Shown one piece after another: positions 56,908 through 64,000 of a stretch of DNA of 64,000 bases. Origin of the DNA: Sphaerochaetaceae bacterium. Its GTDB lineage: Bacteria; Spirochaetota; Spirochaetia; Sphaerochaetales; Sphaerochaetaceae. Under the pieces are notes generated by a model that was not told the DNA's origin, searched no databases, and saw only the letters and a list, made by a program, of their open reading frames with translations. The translations under genes were made by a program, and so were the position numbers. Numbering within the stretch: the stretch's first letter is position 1; each line of letters begins with the position of its first letter. Location of the stretch: assembly GCA_024405015.1 (NCBI GenBank), contig JAKSPE010000004.1:1-64000 (forward strand), read 5' to 3'.

Positions 56908-57304
56908 GATTGGATTCAACGCTCTGAGCAGAACAAACGCCGAACGCAAGACCCTCAAGAGAAACATGGTCACAAGCCTGTTCCGTTTTGAGAGAATCGA
57001 GACAACCAAGGCTAAGGCTAAGGAAGTCCAGCGTCTGGCTGAGAAGATGATCACAAGAGCAAAGGTTGACAACGTTCACAACCGCAGACTTACATCTGCC
57101 ATCCTTTACGATGAGGCAGTTGTAAACAAACTGTTCACCGAAATCGCTCCGCTTTATGCTGACGTAAACGGTGGATACACCCGCATCATCAAGACAGGTC
57201 GTCGTTTCAACGATGCTGCCGAGATGGCAATCCTTGAGCTGACAAAGAAGACTGAGAAGTCTGAAAAGAAGGCTAAGGAGAAGAAGGATAGCAAGAAGGA
57301 CTGA
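56897..57304 (+). CDS. rplQ: 50S ribosomal protein L17
   Basis: 135-aa L17. [22 protein letters not shown] begins the protein (partly given) and [22 protein letters not shown] is the signature. A Lys/Glu/Ser-rich tail of about 20 residues extends beyond the usual end. Last gene of the block. Confidence 0.96.
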   Translation: MKHRIGFNALSRTNAERKTLKRNMVTSLFRFERIETTKAKAKEVQRLAEKMITRAKVDNVHNRRLTSAILYDEAVVNKLFTEIAPLYADVNGGYTRIIKTGRRFNDAAEMAILELTKKTEKSEKKAKEKKDSKKD

Positions 57305-57338
57305 GTTCCCTGCTTCCTGAAAAGCCCTAGAACTGGAA

Positions 57339-57391
57339 ACAGATGGGCAAGCCGGAGTTGTAATGACTCCGGTATTTTTTTGCCCATCTGT
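57339..57391 (+). terminator. Terminator of the S10-spc-alpha block, with outer stem
   Basis: The inner hairpin CCGGAGT/ACTCCGG (57352-57372) with a T-run is a normal terminator. It is enclosed by a perfect 11-bp repeat, ACAGATGGGCA (57339-57349) and TGCCCATCTGT (57381-57391), giving a nested long stem. Confidence 0.85.
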
Positions 57392-57422
57392 CCTGTTATG
57401 GATTTCATGCTCGCTCTTCTGC

Positions 57423-57428
57423 TATACT
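57423..57428 (+). promoter_or_regulatory. -10 box of the YjjG-like gene, leaderless type
   Basis: TATACT ends 6 nt before the ATG at 57435. The -35 box is poor (GGATTT at 17 bp). No ribosome-binding site precedes the gene. Confidence 0.5.
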
Positions 57429-57434
57429 CAAGTC

Positions 57435-58118
57435 ATGAAGTACGACTATCTCCTTTTTGACGCAGACAACACACTTCTTGACTTTGATGAGAACGAAAGG
57501 GTGTCCATCTACAACACCTTCGATCACTTTGGCATCCCATGCGATGAGAACACCCTCAAGATGTACCATGAGATCAACATCATGTACTGGCGCATGCTCG
57601 ATGAAGGCAAGATCACACGTGATGTGCTTCTGGTCAAAAGGTTCGAGACCCTCTATGAAAAGCTTGGCATCAAAGGCGACCCTGCAGCAACCGAGGATTT
57701 CTATCGTGTGCAGCTTGGATTGGGAAACCAGCTTGTCCCAGGTGCTATTGAGCTTTGCATGCAGCTCAAACTTGCCGGCTACAAGCTCTACATCGTCACA
57801 AACGGAGTGGCAAAGACCCAGCACGACAGACTCAACGGCTCAGGCCTTGCACCGATTATGGACGGCATCTTCATCTCCGATGAGATTGGTTACAACAAGC
57901 CTGCAAAGCAGTTCTTCGAGTATGTGGCAAACCACATCGAGGGCTTTGACCCGAAGAAGGCACTGGTAATCGGTGACAGCCTGACAAGCGACATCAAAGG
58001 TGGTGTGGACTTTGGTCTGGATACCTGTTGGATTAACTTCTACGGCAAGAGAAATGACTCGGACATCAAGTCGACCTACGAGATTCCAAGTGTCCTGGAT
58101 GTGCCTACCGTTCTATAA
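57435..58118 (+). CDS. HAD-superfamily phosphatase, YjjG-like
   Basis: 227-aa HAD subfamily I hydrolase. Motif I FDADNTLLDF (residues 7-16; nucleophile Asp and acid Asp), motif II VTNG near 116, motif III Lys in YNKPAK near 155, and motif IV VIGDSLTSDIKGG near 177-189. It matches the YjjG/YfnB group, in which E. coli YjjG is a 5'-nucleotidase for dUMP, dTMP and modified pyrimidines. The start at 57435 is chosen because TATACT ends 6 nt before it. Confidence 0.85.
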   Translation: MKYDYLLFDADNTLLDFDENERVSIYNTFDHFGIPCDENTLKMYHEINIMYWRMLDEGKITRDVLLVKRFETLYEKLGIKGDPAATEDFYRVQLGLGNQLVPGAIELCMQLKLAGYKLYIVTNGVAKTQHDRLNGSGLAPIMDGIFISDEIGYNKPAKQFFEYVANHIEGFDPKKALVIGDSLTSDIKGGVDFGLDTCWINFYGKRNDSDIKSTYEIPSVLDVPTVL

Positions 58119-58162
58119 GTTCTCCTAGACAGAAACATCATCTGTTAATTCCTCCGTCAGCC

Positions 58163-58191
58163 TTGACAGTATCTATTCCAATAACTAAGAT
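58163..58191 (+). promoter_or_regulatory. rny promoter
   Basis: TTGACA (58163-58168), a 17-bp spacer and TAAGAT (58186-58191), with AAAGGAGG before the ATG at 58217. Confidence 0.75.
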
Positions 58192-58216
58192 GAAAGGGTT
58201 ATAAAGGAGGGATACT

Positions 58217-59746
58217 ATGCCCGTAATCGTATGGATCCTTCTTTGTCTATGTTGTATTGGAATGGGCTGGCTTGGACGCTGGTTCTATGGAAAAGTTAAG
58301 CTTACTTCAGTTGAGCAGCAGGCTGTGAGACTGAACCAGGAAGCAATTAGAGAAGCTGAAGCCAAAAGCAAGGAACTCTTGCTTGAGACTAGAGATACAC
58401 TCCTGAAAGAGCAGAAGCAGCAGGAACGCGAAGAGCGTGAAAGACGCAATGAGCTGCAGCGCTATGAGCGTCGTCTGCTCCAGAAGGAAGAGAACTTGGA
58501 AAGCATTCAGGAAGAACTGGAGAAAGCCAAGTCCAGACAACAGGATAAAGAAGCAAAACTGGTAATCCGCGAAAAGCAGATTACAGAAAGTGAAGCAAAA
58601 TGGCAGTCAGAAATTGAAAGAGTCGCCGCAATGACCAGTGAAGAGGCCAAGAATCTGCTGATCGAGAAGATGCAGAACGAGGCTCGCAGAGATGGTCAGG
58701 CCCTGATCAACAAGATTGAGCAGGAGGCTCTCGCAAAGGCTGACAAGACAGCTCGCGACATCATCGTCACAACTATCCAGAGACTTGCAACCGACGTTGT
58801 CTCCGAAAGCACCGTCAGTTCCGTCAGTCTCCCAAGTGACGAGATGAAGGGAAGAATCATTGGTCGTGAAGGCCGAAACATCAGAGCTCTTGAGACACTC
58901 ACAGGCGTTGATATCATCATCGATGATACTCCTGAGGCTGTCGTCATCTCCTGTTTTGACCCTATCCGCAAGGAGATCGCAAGAGTTTCTCTTGAGCGCC
59001 TCGTCCAGGACGGAAGAATCCATCCGGCGCGCATTGAGGAAGTCGTCACAAAGGTCACCAAGGAGATCAATCGAATCTGTGCTGAGGAAGGTGAGAAGCT
59101 GGTCTTTGACCTTGGCATCCACAACATGAGCCAGGAGGCTATCAGAGCCCTTGGCAGACTGTTCTTCCGCACAAGCTATGGTCAGAACGTTCTTGCCCAT
59201 TCCCGTGAGGTATCTGTCATCGCAGGCATGATCGCCGCTGAGGTCGGAGCAGATGTCGCTATCGCAAGACGCGGCGGACTTCTCCACGACATTGGTAAGG
59301 GAATCGCTTCCGAAAGCGATGCCAACCATGCTGAACTTGGAGCAGAGCTTGCAAAGCGCCTTGGAGAGGATGCAAAGGTCGTCAATGCAATCCATGCTCA
59401 CCATGATGACGTTGAGCCGATCTGCATCGAGAGCACCATTGTACAGATTGCCGATGCAATCAGTGCCGCTCGTCCAGGTGCAAGACGTGAGACTCTTGAC
59501 AACTACATCAAGCGACTTGAGAATCTCGAGGATATCGCCGTCTCCTTTGAGGGTGTCGACAAGGCATTCGCAATCCAGGCTGGTCGTGAGCTCAGAATTC
59601 TCGTCAATGCTGATACTGTTACAGATGATGGTGCCAAGGAGATCGCCAAGGGTATCGCAGCCCGCATTGAGGCTGAGCTTCGCTATCCAGGCAGAATCAA
59701 GGTCACAATCATTCGTGAGATGCGCGCAGTAGAATACGCTCGCTGA
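58217..59746 (+). CDS. rny: Ribonuclease Y
   Basis: 509-aa membrane-anchored endoribonuclease that starts mRNA decay. One N-terminal transmembrane helix (3-22) is followed by a long charged coiled-coil (about 30-190). The KH domain has GRIIGREGRNIRALE near 213-227, and the HD domain has LLHDIGKG near 356-363. It is followed by ymdB, the classic neighbour in rny-ymdB operons. Confidence 0.97.
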   Translation: MPVIVWILLCLCCIGMGWLGRWFYGKVKLTSVEQQAVRLNQEAIREAEAKSKELLLETRDTLLKEQKQQEREERERRNELQRYERRLLQKEENLESIQEELEKAKSRQQDKEAKLVIREKQITESEAKWQSEIERVAAMTSEEAKNLLIEKMQNEARRDGQALINKIEQEALAKADKTARDIIVTTIQRLATDVVSESTVSSVSLPSDEMKGRIIGREGRNIRALETLTGVDIIIDDTPEAVVISCFDPIRKEIARVSLERLVQDGRIHPARIEEVVTKVTKEINRICAEEGEKLVFDLGIHNMSQEAIRALGRLFFRTSYGQNVLAHSREVSVIAGMIAAEVGADVAIARRGGLLHDIGKGIASESDANHAELGAELAKRLGEDAKVVNAIHAHHDDVEPICIESTIVQIADAISAARPGARRETLDNYIKRLENLEDIAVSFEGVDKAFAIQAGRELRILVNADTVTDDGAKEIAKGIAARIEAELRYPGRIKVTIIREMRAVEYAR

Positions 59747-59756
59747 TTACCACAAT

Positions 59757-60530
59757 ATGGCTAACAGAAACTTTACAACCCTGCTACTCGGAGATGTCTA
59801 CGGAGATCCTGGATGCAGGGTTCTTTATATGAAACTGCAGACTCTGGTCAAAAAGTACCGTGCCGACTTCGTTGTCGTGAATGGTGAGAATGCCTGCAAG
59901 GGCTTTGGTATCATTCCAAGCCAGGTGGATATGCTTTTTGGCCTTGGTGTTGATGTCATCACCTCCGGCAACCACATCTGGCAGCAGGAGGACATTTACC
60001 CGTACCTGGATTCCAAGGACTGTCTGCTCCGACCAGCCAACTACGGCAACTCAGTGCAGGGACATGGCTACACGGTCAAAAACGGAGTGGCTGTCATCAA
60101 CCTGCAGGGTCGAATCAACATGAGCGCTACCGAGGACCCGTTCAAGTGGGCCCAGGACATTGTGAAGAAGCTCGAGGGAAAGGCTAAGACCATCTTCGTC
60201 GATTTTCATGCTGAAAGTGCGGAGGAGAAGGAGGCCATGGGTCTTTTCCTTGATGGAAAGGTCACCGCCGTGGTCGGAACCCATATCCACGTCCCGACCA
60301 TGGATGAGAAGGTCCTTCCGAACGGCACTGCCTACATCACAGACCTTGGCATGTGTGGACCAAAGGGTAGCATCATCGGCTGTGACCCAGATCTTGCTGT
60401 GCGTCGCCAGCTGACCCAGATGCCATTCAAGGCACAGGTTCATGACAATTTCGCCGAGATTCACGGCGTGTGTGTCCAGTCCGATCCAGAGACCGGCAAG
60501 GCTCTCAGCATTACCAGGATAATCGAGTAA
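59757..60530 (+). CDS. ymdB: YmdB-type metallophosphoesterase (TIGR00282 family)
   Basis: 257-aa binuclear phosphoesterase. Metal-binding blocks are LLGDVYGDPG near 8, VVNGENACKGFG near 40, SGNHIW near 66, DFHAES near 146 and VGTHIHVPT near 172. B. subtilis YmdB hydrolyses 2',3'-cyclic nucleotides and affects biofilm and decay pathways. It is 10 bp after rny with no strong Shine-Dalgarno sequence, so translation is probably coupled. Confidence 0.92.
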   Translation: MANRNFTTLLLGDVYGDPGCRVLYMKLQTLVKKYRADFVVVNGENACKGFGIIPSQVDMLFGLGVDVITSGNHIWQQEDIYPYLDSKDCLLRPANYGNSVQGHGYTVKNGVAVINLQGRINMSATEDPFKWAQDIVKKLEGKAKTIFVDFHAESAEEKEAMGLFLDGKVTAVVGTHIHVPTMDEKVLPNGTAYITDLGMCGPKGSIIGCDPDLAVRRQLTQMPFKAQVHDNFAEIHGVCVQSDPETGKALSITRIIE

Positions 60531-60531
60531 T

Positions 60532-61302
60532 ATGGCAAAGCTCAGTGTGATACAGCTCTTAAGACAGCAGAATCCTCAGATGACAAAGGACCAGGCAAGC
60601 GCTCTGGTCAGTTGCCGTAACGTCTATGTCAACGGCGAACTATGCACCGACCCGAAGCAGACCTTCAAGGGTGAGGCTACAGTGGAGATTTCTTTTCCGA
60701 AGTACGTCTCTCGTGGAGGTTTCAAACTGGAGAAGGCTCTGTCCGAGTTCGGCCTCGATGTCAAAGACCTCGTCATGCTGGATGCAGGCTCCTCCACCGG
60801 AGGCTTTACCGACTGTCTTCTTCAGAATGGGGCAAAGGCCGTGCACAGTGTCGATGTCGGATTCAATCTTCTGGACTACAAGATCCGAAACGATAGCCGT
60901 GTCTATGTGCATGAGAAGCAGAATATCATGACACTGGAGCGTGAGTCCCTTGACCCAAAGCCACAGGCTGCTGTTGCAGACCTATCTTTCCGCTCCATCA
61001 ACGGAGCTGCAAGTCATGTTCTGGACCTTGTCGGTCACACCTGGCTGGTAGCCCTGATCAAGCCTCAATTCGAGGTTCCGAAGTGGCAGGAGAACTTCTT
61101 TGGTGTCATTGAGGACCCAGAGCTTCTGCGAACGACACTGGTCAATGTCTATGAGACGTTGGATGCCGATGGAATCGGCATTTATCAGGCAACCATGTCA
61201 CCAATTAAGGGTCATAAGGGAAACACAGAGTTCCTTGCTCTGTTGAAGGACGGCCACTGCATGTCCTGCGACGAGTTTCTGAGCGCCTGTCTTAGACCGT
61301 AA
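60532..61302 (+). CDS. tlyA: TlyA family rRNA (cytidine-2'-O)-methyltransferase
   Basis: 256-aa protein. The N-terminal S4 RNA-binding domain (1-60, with VYVNGE) is joined to an FtsJ-like methyltransferase. VSRGGFKLEKAL carries the catalytic Lys, LDAGSSTGGFTD near 83-94 binds SAM, and ADLSF and LIKPQFEV complete the K-D-K-E tetrad. TlyA modifies 16S and 23S rRNA and sets capreomycin sensitivity; it was also called hemolysin A in spirochaetes. The last 11 bp overlap the convergent gene. Confidence 0.93.
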   Translation: MAKLSVIQLLRQQNPQMTKDQASALVSCRNVYVNGELCTDPKQTFKGEATVEISFPKYVSRGGFKLEKALSEFGLDVKDLVMLDAGSSTGGFTDCLLQNGAKAVHSVDVGFNLLDYKIRNDSRVYVHEKQNIMTLERESLDPKPQAAVADLSFRSINGAASHVLDLVGHTWLVALIKPQFEVPKWQENFFGVIEDPELLRTTLVNVYETLDADGIGIYQATMSPIKGHKGNTEFLALLKDGHCMSCDEFLSACLRP

Positions 61303-61891
61303 GCTCGTTGCCGTCTACAAGAACAATCACATTTCGAATGGATGGGTCTATGGCCAAAAGGGTCTTGTGGATCTGTCGGATTGCTGTATCAAGACCGTTT
61401 GGTCCCCAGCTGCTTCCTGAACTTGTGAAAGCTTCGCTCAGATTCACAAATGCGGTGTTGGCCGATACGGTAAGGCCAATGAGGGAAGTGCCTTCTTCGA
61501 TGAAGCTGATGGCTCCAACGGCCAAAGCCTCAGGCCCTGGTCCTGCCAAGAGTCCTTCAATGGCATCATGGTATACGCTTGCACCGGTCTTTCGCACTCT
61601 CTGGCTACAAAGCACATAGGTGGAAGAACCATCGGATTTTGGAATGGCAAAGCACAGTCTTGCCTCGCGGGTCTGGGCGGCATTCTTCAGCTCTTCGCGG
61701 TTTTCCAACACATGCACAATGTCAGATTGTCTGACGGCTTTGATCATGTTCGGCAGAAATGCAAGGATGATGATGGAGGCATAGACGATCCAGACAAGGA
61801 ACGCGATGAAGAGGAACCATCCTTTGCGATGGGTCTTCTTGGTCTTCTGCGGCTGTTCGTTCTGTATCTCGTCCTGAAGGTCTTCAATCAT
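61292..61891 (-). CDS. GerMN-domain membrane-anchored protein
   Basis: 199-aa protein with a charged N terminus and one transmembrane helix (about 26-48), then an exported domain. ASVYHDAIEGLLAGPGPEAL and the later SLIGLTVSANTAFVNLSEAF (residues 103-154) match the GerMN domain, known from spore germination protein GerM and found in many non-sporing bacteria. No catalytic residues are evident. A perfect TATAAT lies 10 nt before the ATG, so the leader is about 4 nt. The stop region overlaps tlyA by 11 bp. Confidence 0.78.
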   Translation of the reverse strand: MIEDLQDEIQNEQPQKTKKTHRKGWFLFIAFLVWIVYASIIILAFLPNMIKAVRQSDIVHVLENREELKNAAQTREARLCFAIPKSDGSSTYVLCSQRVRKTGASVYHDAIEGLLAGPGPEALAVGAISFIEEGTSLIGLTVSANTAFVNLSEAFTSSGSSWGPNGLDTAIRQIHKTLLAIDPSIRNVIVLVDGNELTV

Positions 61892-61901
61892 ATTTGTGCC
61901 G

Positions 61902-61907
61902 ATTATA
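61902..61907 (-). promoter_or_regulatory. -10 box of the GerMN gene
   Basis: TATAAT on the - strand, 10 nt before the ATG at 61891. The -35 is unclear. It predicts an almost leaderless mRNA. Confidence 0.5.
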
Positions 61908-61922
61908 CCATGAAAGAGTGCT

Positions 61923-62696
61923 TTAGATTAGCCCAAAATGTTTCAAAGCATTCCAGATTCCATCGTCGTCGATGTTGCTTGTGATGTAGTCTGCCACTTC
62001 CTTGACGCAAGGTAGGGCATTCCCCATGGCAACCCCAATCGGTGCGCTGGCAATCATGGAGGTGTCGTTGTCCCCATCGCCGAAGGCCATGTAGCTGTCT
62101 CTTGGGATGCCATAGTAGTCTAGATACTCATGGATGCCTGAAATCTTGTCTCTGCCTGCCGGGGTGATGTCCACACCAGCGTCGCTCCAACGAAGGAAGT
62201 TGCAGTCTGGAAGCACGGTTGAAAACCAAGCCTCCTGTTCTGGCCTGATGTAGGAGATTCCAAGGTACACTGGGTTTCCCGTGTACTCCATGATCGGGTG
62301 CTTTCCTGCAAGCCCGACGCCAAGACCTTGGATCTGCTTTTCATTGGAGATGTTCAGATACATGCAGTCCTTTTCGACAAGCATGGTTGGAATCTCCTTG
62401 TCGTGAAATACCTTCAATAGGTTCTCCAGCCGCTTTCCCTCAAATGCATTGGAACAGAGGATATTTCTGTCCTTGTCCAGACAAATCTGGCCATCGATGG
62501 TCACATAGCCGTCAAGGCCAATGGTGTAGACCTCCGGGAACCTGTCCAGCTCGAGTTTGTGCCTTCCGGTTGCCAAGACACAGAGAATGCCCTTCTTGTG
62601 AAGCTCTCTTATGGCATCCTTGGCACTTTGTGGGATGCTCATGGTCTTGTGTGAGAACAGGGTCTGGTCAAAATCAAAGAAAACTGCCTGAATCAT
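61923..62696 (-). CDS. Cof-type HAD-IIB phosphatase
   Basis: 257-aa HAD hydrolase with a C2B cap. Motif I FFDFDQTL (residues 6-13), motif II ATGR near 43, and motifs III/IV DKISGIHEYL and FGDGDNDTSMI near 206-216. Cof-type enzymes dephosphorylate sugar phosphates or cofactor precursors; specificity is not readable. It is monocistronic. Confidence 0.85.
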   Translation of the reverse strand: MIQAVFFDFDQTLFSHKTMSIPQSAKDAIRELHKKGILCVLATGRHKLELDRFPEVYTIGLDGYVTIDGQICLDKDRNILCSNAFEGKRLENLLKVFHDKEIPTMLVEKDCMYLNISNEKQIQGLGVGLAGKHPIMEYTGNPVYLGISYIRPEQEAWFSTVLPDCNFLRWSDAGVDITPAGRDKISGIHEYLDYYGIPRDSYMAFGDGDNDTSMIASAPIGVAMGNALPCVKEVADYITSNIDDDGIWNALKHFGLI

Positions 62697-62702
62697 GGCC
62701 TA

Positions 62703-62732
62703 AGTCTAATGTGTAAGGACGCTGTGGTGCAA
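62703..62732 (-). promoter_or_regulatory. Promoter of the Cof-type HAD gene, leaderless type
   Basis: On the - strand TTGCAC, an 18-bp spacer and TAGACT, then 6 nt to the ATG at 62696. No Shine-Dalgarno sequence. Confidence 0.6.
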
Positions 62733-62783
62733 TGGTGAGAGATGAGTCTTAGCAAAAAGGGGAAAAAAGAAAAACATTTGGAA

Positions 62784-62878
62784 TCGGTGTATTCCAAATT
62801 CATTGGTTTTGAGCCATCTGGAATAAATTTTCTCCCAAAATCACAGTTTTTGGGCTTGTTGGGAGAAATACTGAAAGA
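62784..62878 (-). repeat. Dispersed repeat A, copy 2 (95 bp, two hairpins)
   Basis: Gapless alignment to 22162-22256, 68 of 95 bases identical. On the - strand TTTCTCCCAA pairs with TTGGGAGAAA, and ATTCCA with TGGAAT further on. Where the arms differ from copy 1 the helices are still formed. It begins 22 bp beyond the arcC terminator. Confidence 0.7.
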
Positions 62879-62900
62879 TACTACAGCCTGAAATAGAAAT

Positions 62901-62931
62901 GGGACTGTAACATCAGATCTGTTACAGTCCC
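62901..62931 (-). terminator. Terminator-like hairpin of arcC
   Basis: A perfect 12-bp stem, GGGACTGTAACA / TGTTACAGTCCC, with a 7-nt loop. The tail on the - strand is only moderately T-rich (ATTTCTATTT). Confidence 0.75.
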
Positions 62932-62966
62932 AAACTGGTCTAATATCTTCTGGAGGCGAATGCCTA

Positions 62967-63911
62967 TCAGCTCTTGATTTTGGTTCCCTGATCGCCATTG
63001 ATGGCGCTGTACAGATTTTCAGGGTCTGTGATGATACCCATGTTGCCTGTACATTGCACAAAGTCTGTGATTGCCTGGATCTTCGGCAGCATGGAACCTG
63101 GTGCGAAGTGACCCTCTGCCATATACTGCTGTGCTTCAGAAACGGAGATTTCGTCCAGGGCCTTCTGGTTTGGCTTTCCGAAGTTGATGCAGACCTTAGG
63201 GACTGCTGTGGAGATGACGAACATGTCGGCATTGAGGTCCTTTGCAAGCATTGCTGCTGCAAGGTCCTTGTCAATGACAGCCTCGCGTCCACAAAGGGTT
63301 CCGTCGGCAGCCTTGACGACAGGGATTCCTCCACCACCTGCGGCGATGACGATGATGCCGTTGTCCAGAAGGCACTTGATGGTCTGAAGCTCAATGATGG
63401 AGACCGGTTTTGGGGAAGCCACGACACGTCGGTAGCCACGGCCTGCATCTTCGACGACATTCCAGCCATCCTTTTCCTTGTGCTCCATGGCAACCTCTTC
63501 GCTCATGAAGGATCCGATTGGCTTTGTCGGCTTCTGGAAAGAAGGGTCATCGTCCTTGACCTCTACCTGTGTCACGACGGTTGCGATGCCTTTGGAAATG
63601 CCGTCCAGTGCCATCTGGTTGTCCAATGCCATCTGAAGCTGGTAGCCGATGGCGCCCTGTGTATCTGCAACACAGCTGTCAAGTGGAACGGTATGAAGCT
63701 GGTTTGAGGCGATTTCCGCTCGTCGGAGGATGTATCCGACCTGAGGTCCATTGCCGTGTGCAATGACTACACGGTGTCCTGCCTTCACAAGCTTTGCGAT
63801 ATGCTTGGCTGTCTTGTTGGCAGCATCGTACTGGGATTTGACTGTAACATGCTTACTGTCTTCGATAAGTGAATTTCCGCCGATGGCGATGACGATGAGT
63901 TTGCTGTCCAT
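62967..63911 (-). CDS. arcC: Carbamate kinase
   Basis: 314-aa amino-acid kinase that makes ATP from carbamoyl phosphate and ADP. VIAIGGNSLIED begins the protein. GNGPQVGYILRR near 54-65 and IAAGGGGIPVV near 198-208 are signatures, and KDLAAAMLAKDLNAD closes the nucleotide site. Partners usually nearby (arcA, arcB or ygeW-type transcarbamylases) are not seen; they could lie beyond the window edge upstream. The 89 bp upstream hold two copies of TGCAACAA (63943-63950, 63953-63960) that may be regulator sites. AGAGG precedes the start. Confidence 0.95.
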   Translation of the reverse strand: MDSKLIVIAIGGNSLIEDSKHVTVKSQYDAANKTAKHIAKLVKAGHRVVIAHGNGPQVGYILRRAEIASNQLHTVPLDSCVADTQGAIGYQLQMALDNQMALDGISKGIATVVTQVEVKDDDPSFQKPTKPIGSFMSEEVAMEHKEKDGWNVVEDAGRGYRRVVASPKPVSIIELQTIKCLLDNGIIVIAAGGGGIPVVKAADGTLCGREAVIDKDLAAAMLAKDLNADMFVISTAVPKVCINFGKPNQKALDEISVSEAQQYMAEGHFAPGSMLPKIQAITDFVQCTGNMGIITDPENLYSAINGDQGTKIKS

Positions 63912-64000
63912 GTGTAACCTCTTTACTAAATGCTACCACTTTTGCAACAAAATGCAACAATTTTCTTTCAGGATTTCATTCGCAGAAAACTCCAAGACCA

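Overview
The window is a moderate-GC bacterial chromosome segment with almost no spacer DNA between operon genes. The host is most likely a spirochaete of the Sphaerochaeta type. The reasons are the order tRNA-Thr, rpmG, tRNA-Trp, secE, nusG, rplKAJL, rpoBC, rpsL, rpsG; an S10/spc/alpha ribosomal block without adk, map or infA; outer-membrane beta-barrel proteins (so a double membrane); and a non-serine residue at the rifampicin position of RpoB. This assignment is inference from layout and was not checked by a search.

Region 1 (1-15.1 kb) is metabolic. A fructose-6-phosphate aldolase-like transaldolase is followed by a membrane zincin, convergent thrS and a MATE exporter. Then comes an inositol-type catabolic locus. 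iolG and a PhnP-like metallo-hydrolase diverge from one LacI-type operator. A second matching operator precedes a tight six-gene operon: archaeal-type (type II) GAPDH, archaeal-type phosphoglycerate kinase, iolE, iolB, iolD and a LarA-family nickel racemase. The usual iolC kinase and iolJ aldolase are absent. The kinase-like protein lacks one canonical 3-phosphoglycerate arginine. This is the best candidate for an undescribed pathway in the window.

Region 2 (15.1-28.6 kb) holds housekeeping and envelope genes: aldose epimerase, rmuC, a TetR regulator, clpB, a MobA-like nucleotidyltransferase, a DUF554 membrane protein, glycogen phosphorylase, and two tandem outer-membrane barrel paralogues.

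Region 3 (28.6-57.4 kb) is the transcription/translation superlocus, punctuated by attenuator hairpins and structured leaders. One leader upstream of rplK resembles the 23S rRNA binding site of L1. fusA is missing from its usual place between rpsG and tuf; that place holds a repeat-rich 550-bp spacer and an SGNH hydrolase gene.

Region 4 (57.4-64 kb) carries a YjjG-like HAD phosphatase, rny-ymdB-tlyA, a GerMN-domain protein, a Cof-type HAD phosphatase and arcC.

Three patterns cross the window. (a) Several monocistronic genes have the -10 hexamer exactly 6 nt before the ATG, which implies leaderless mRNAs. (b) A 95-bp two-hairpin repeat lies about 20 bp beyond the terminators of both glgP and arcC. 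(c) A second, about 45-bp, dispersed repeat lies next to the MATE terminator and again in the fusA-less spacer.
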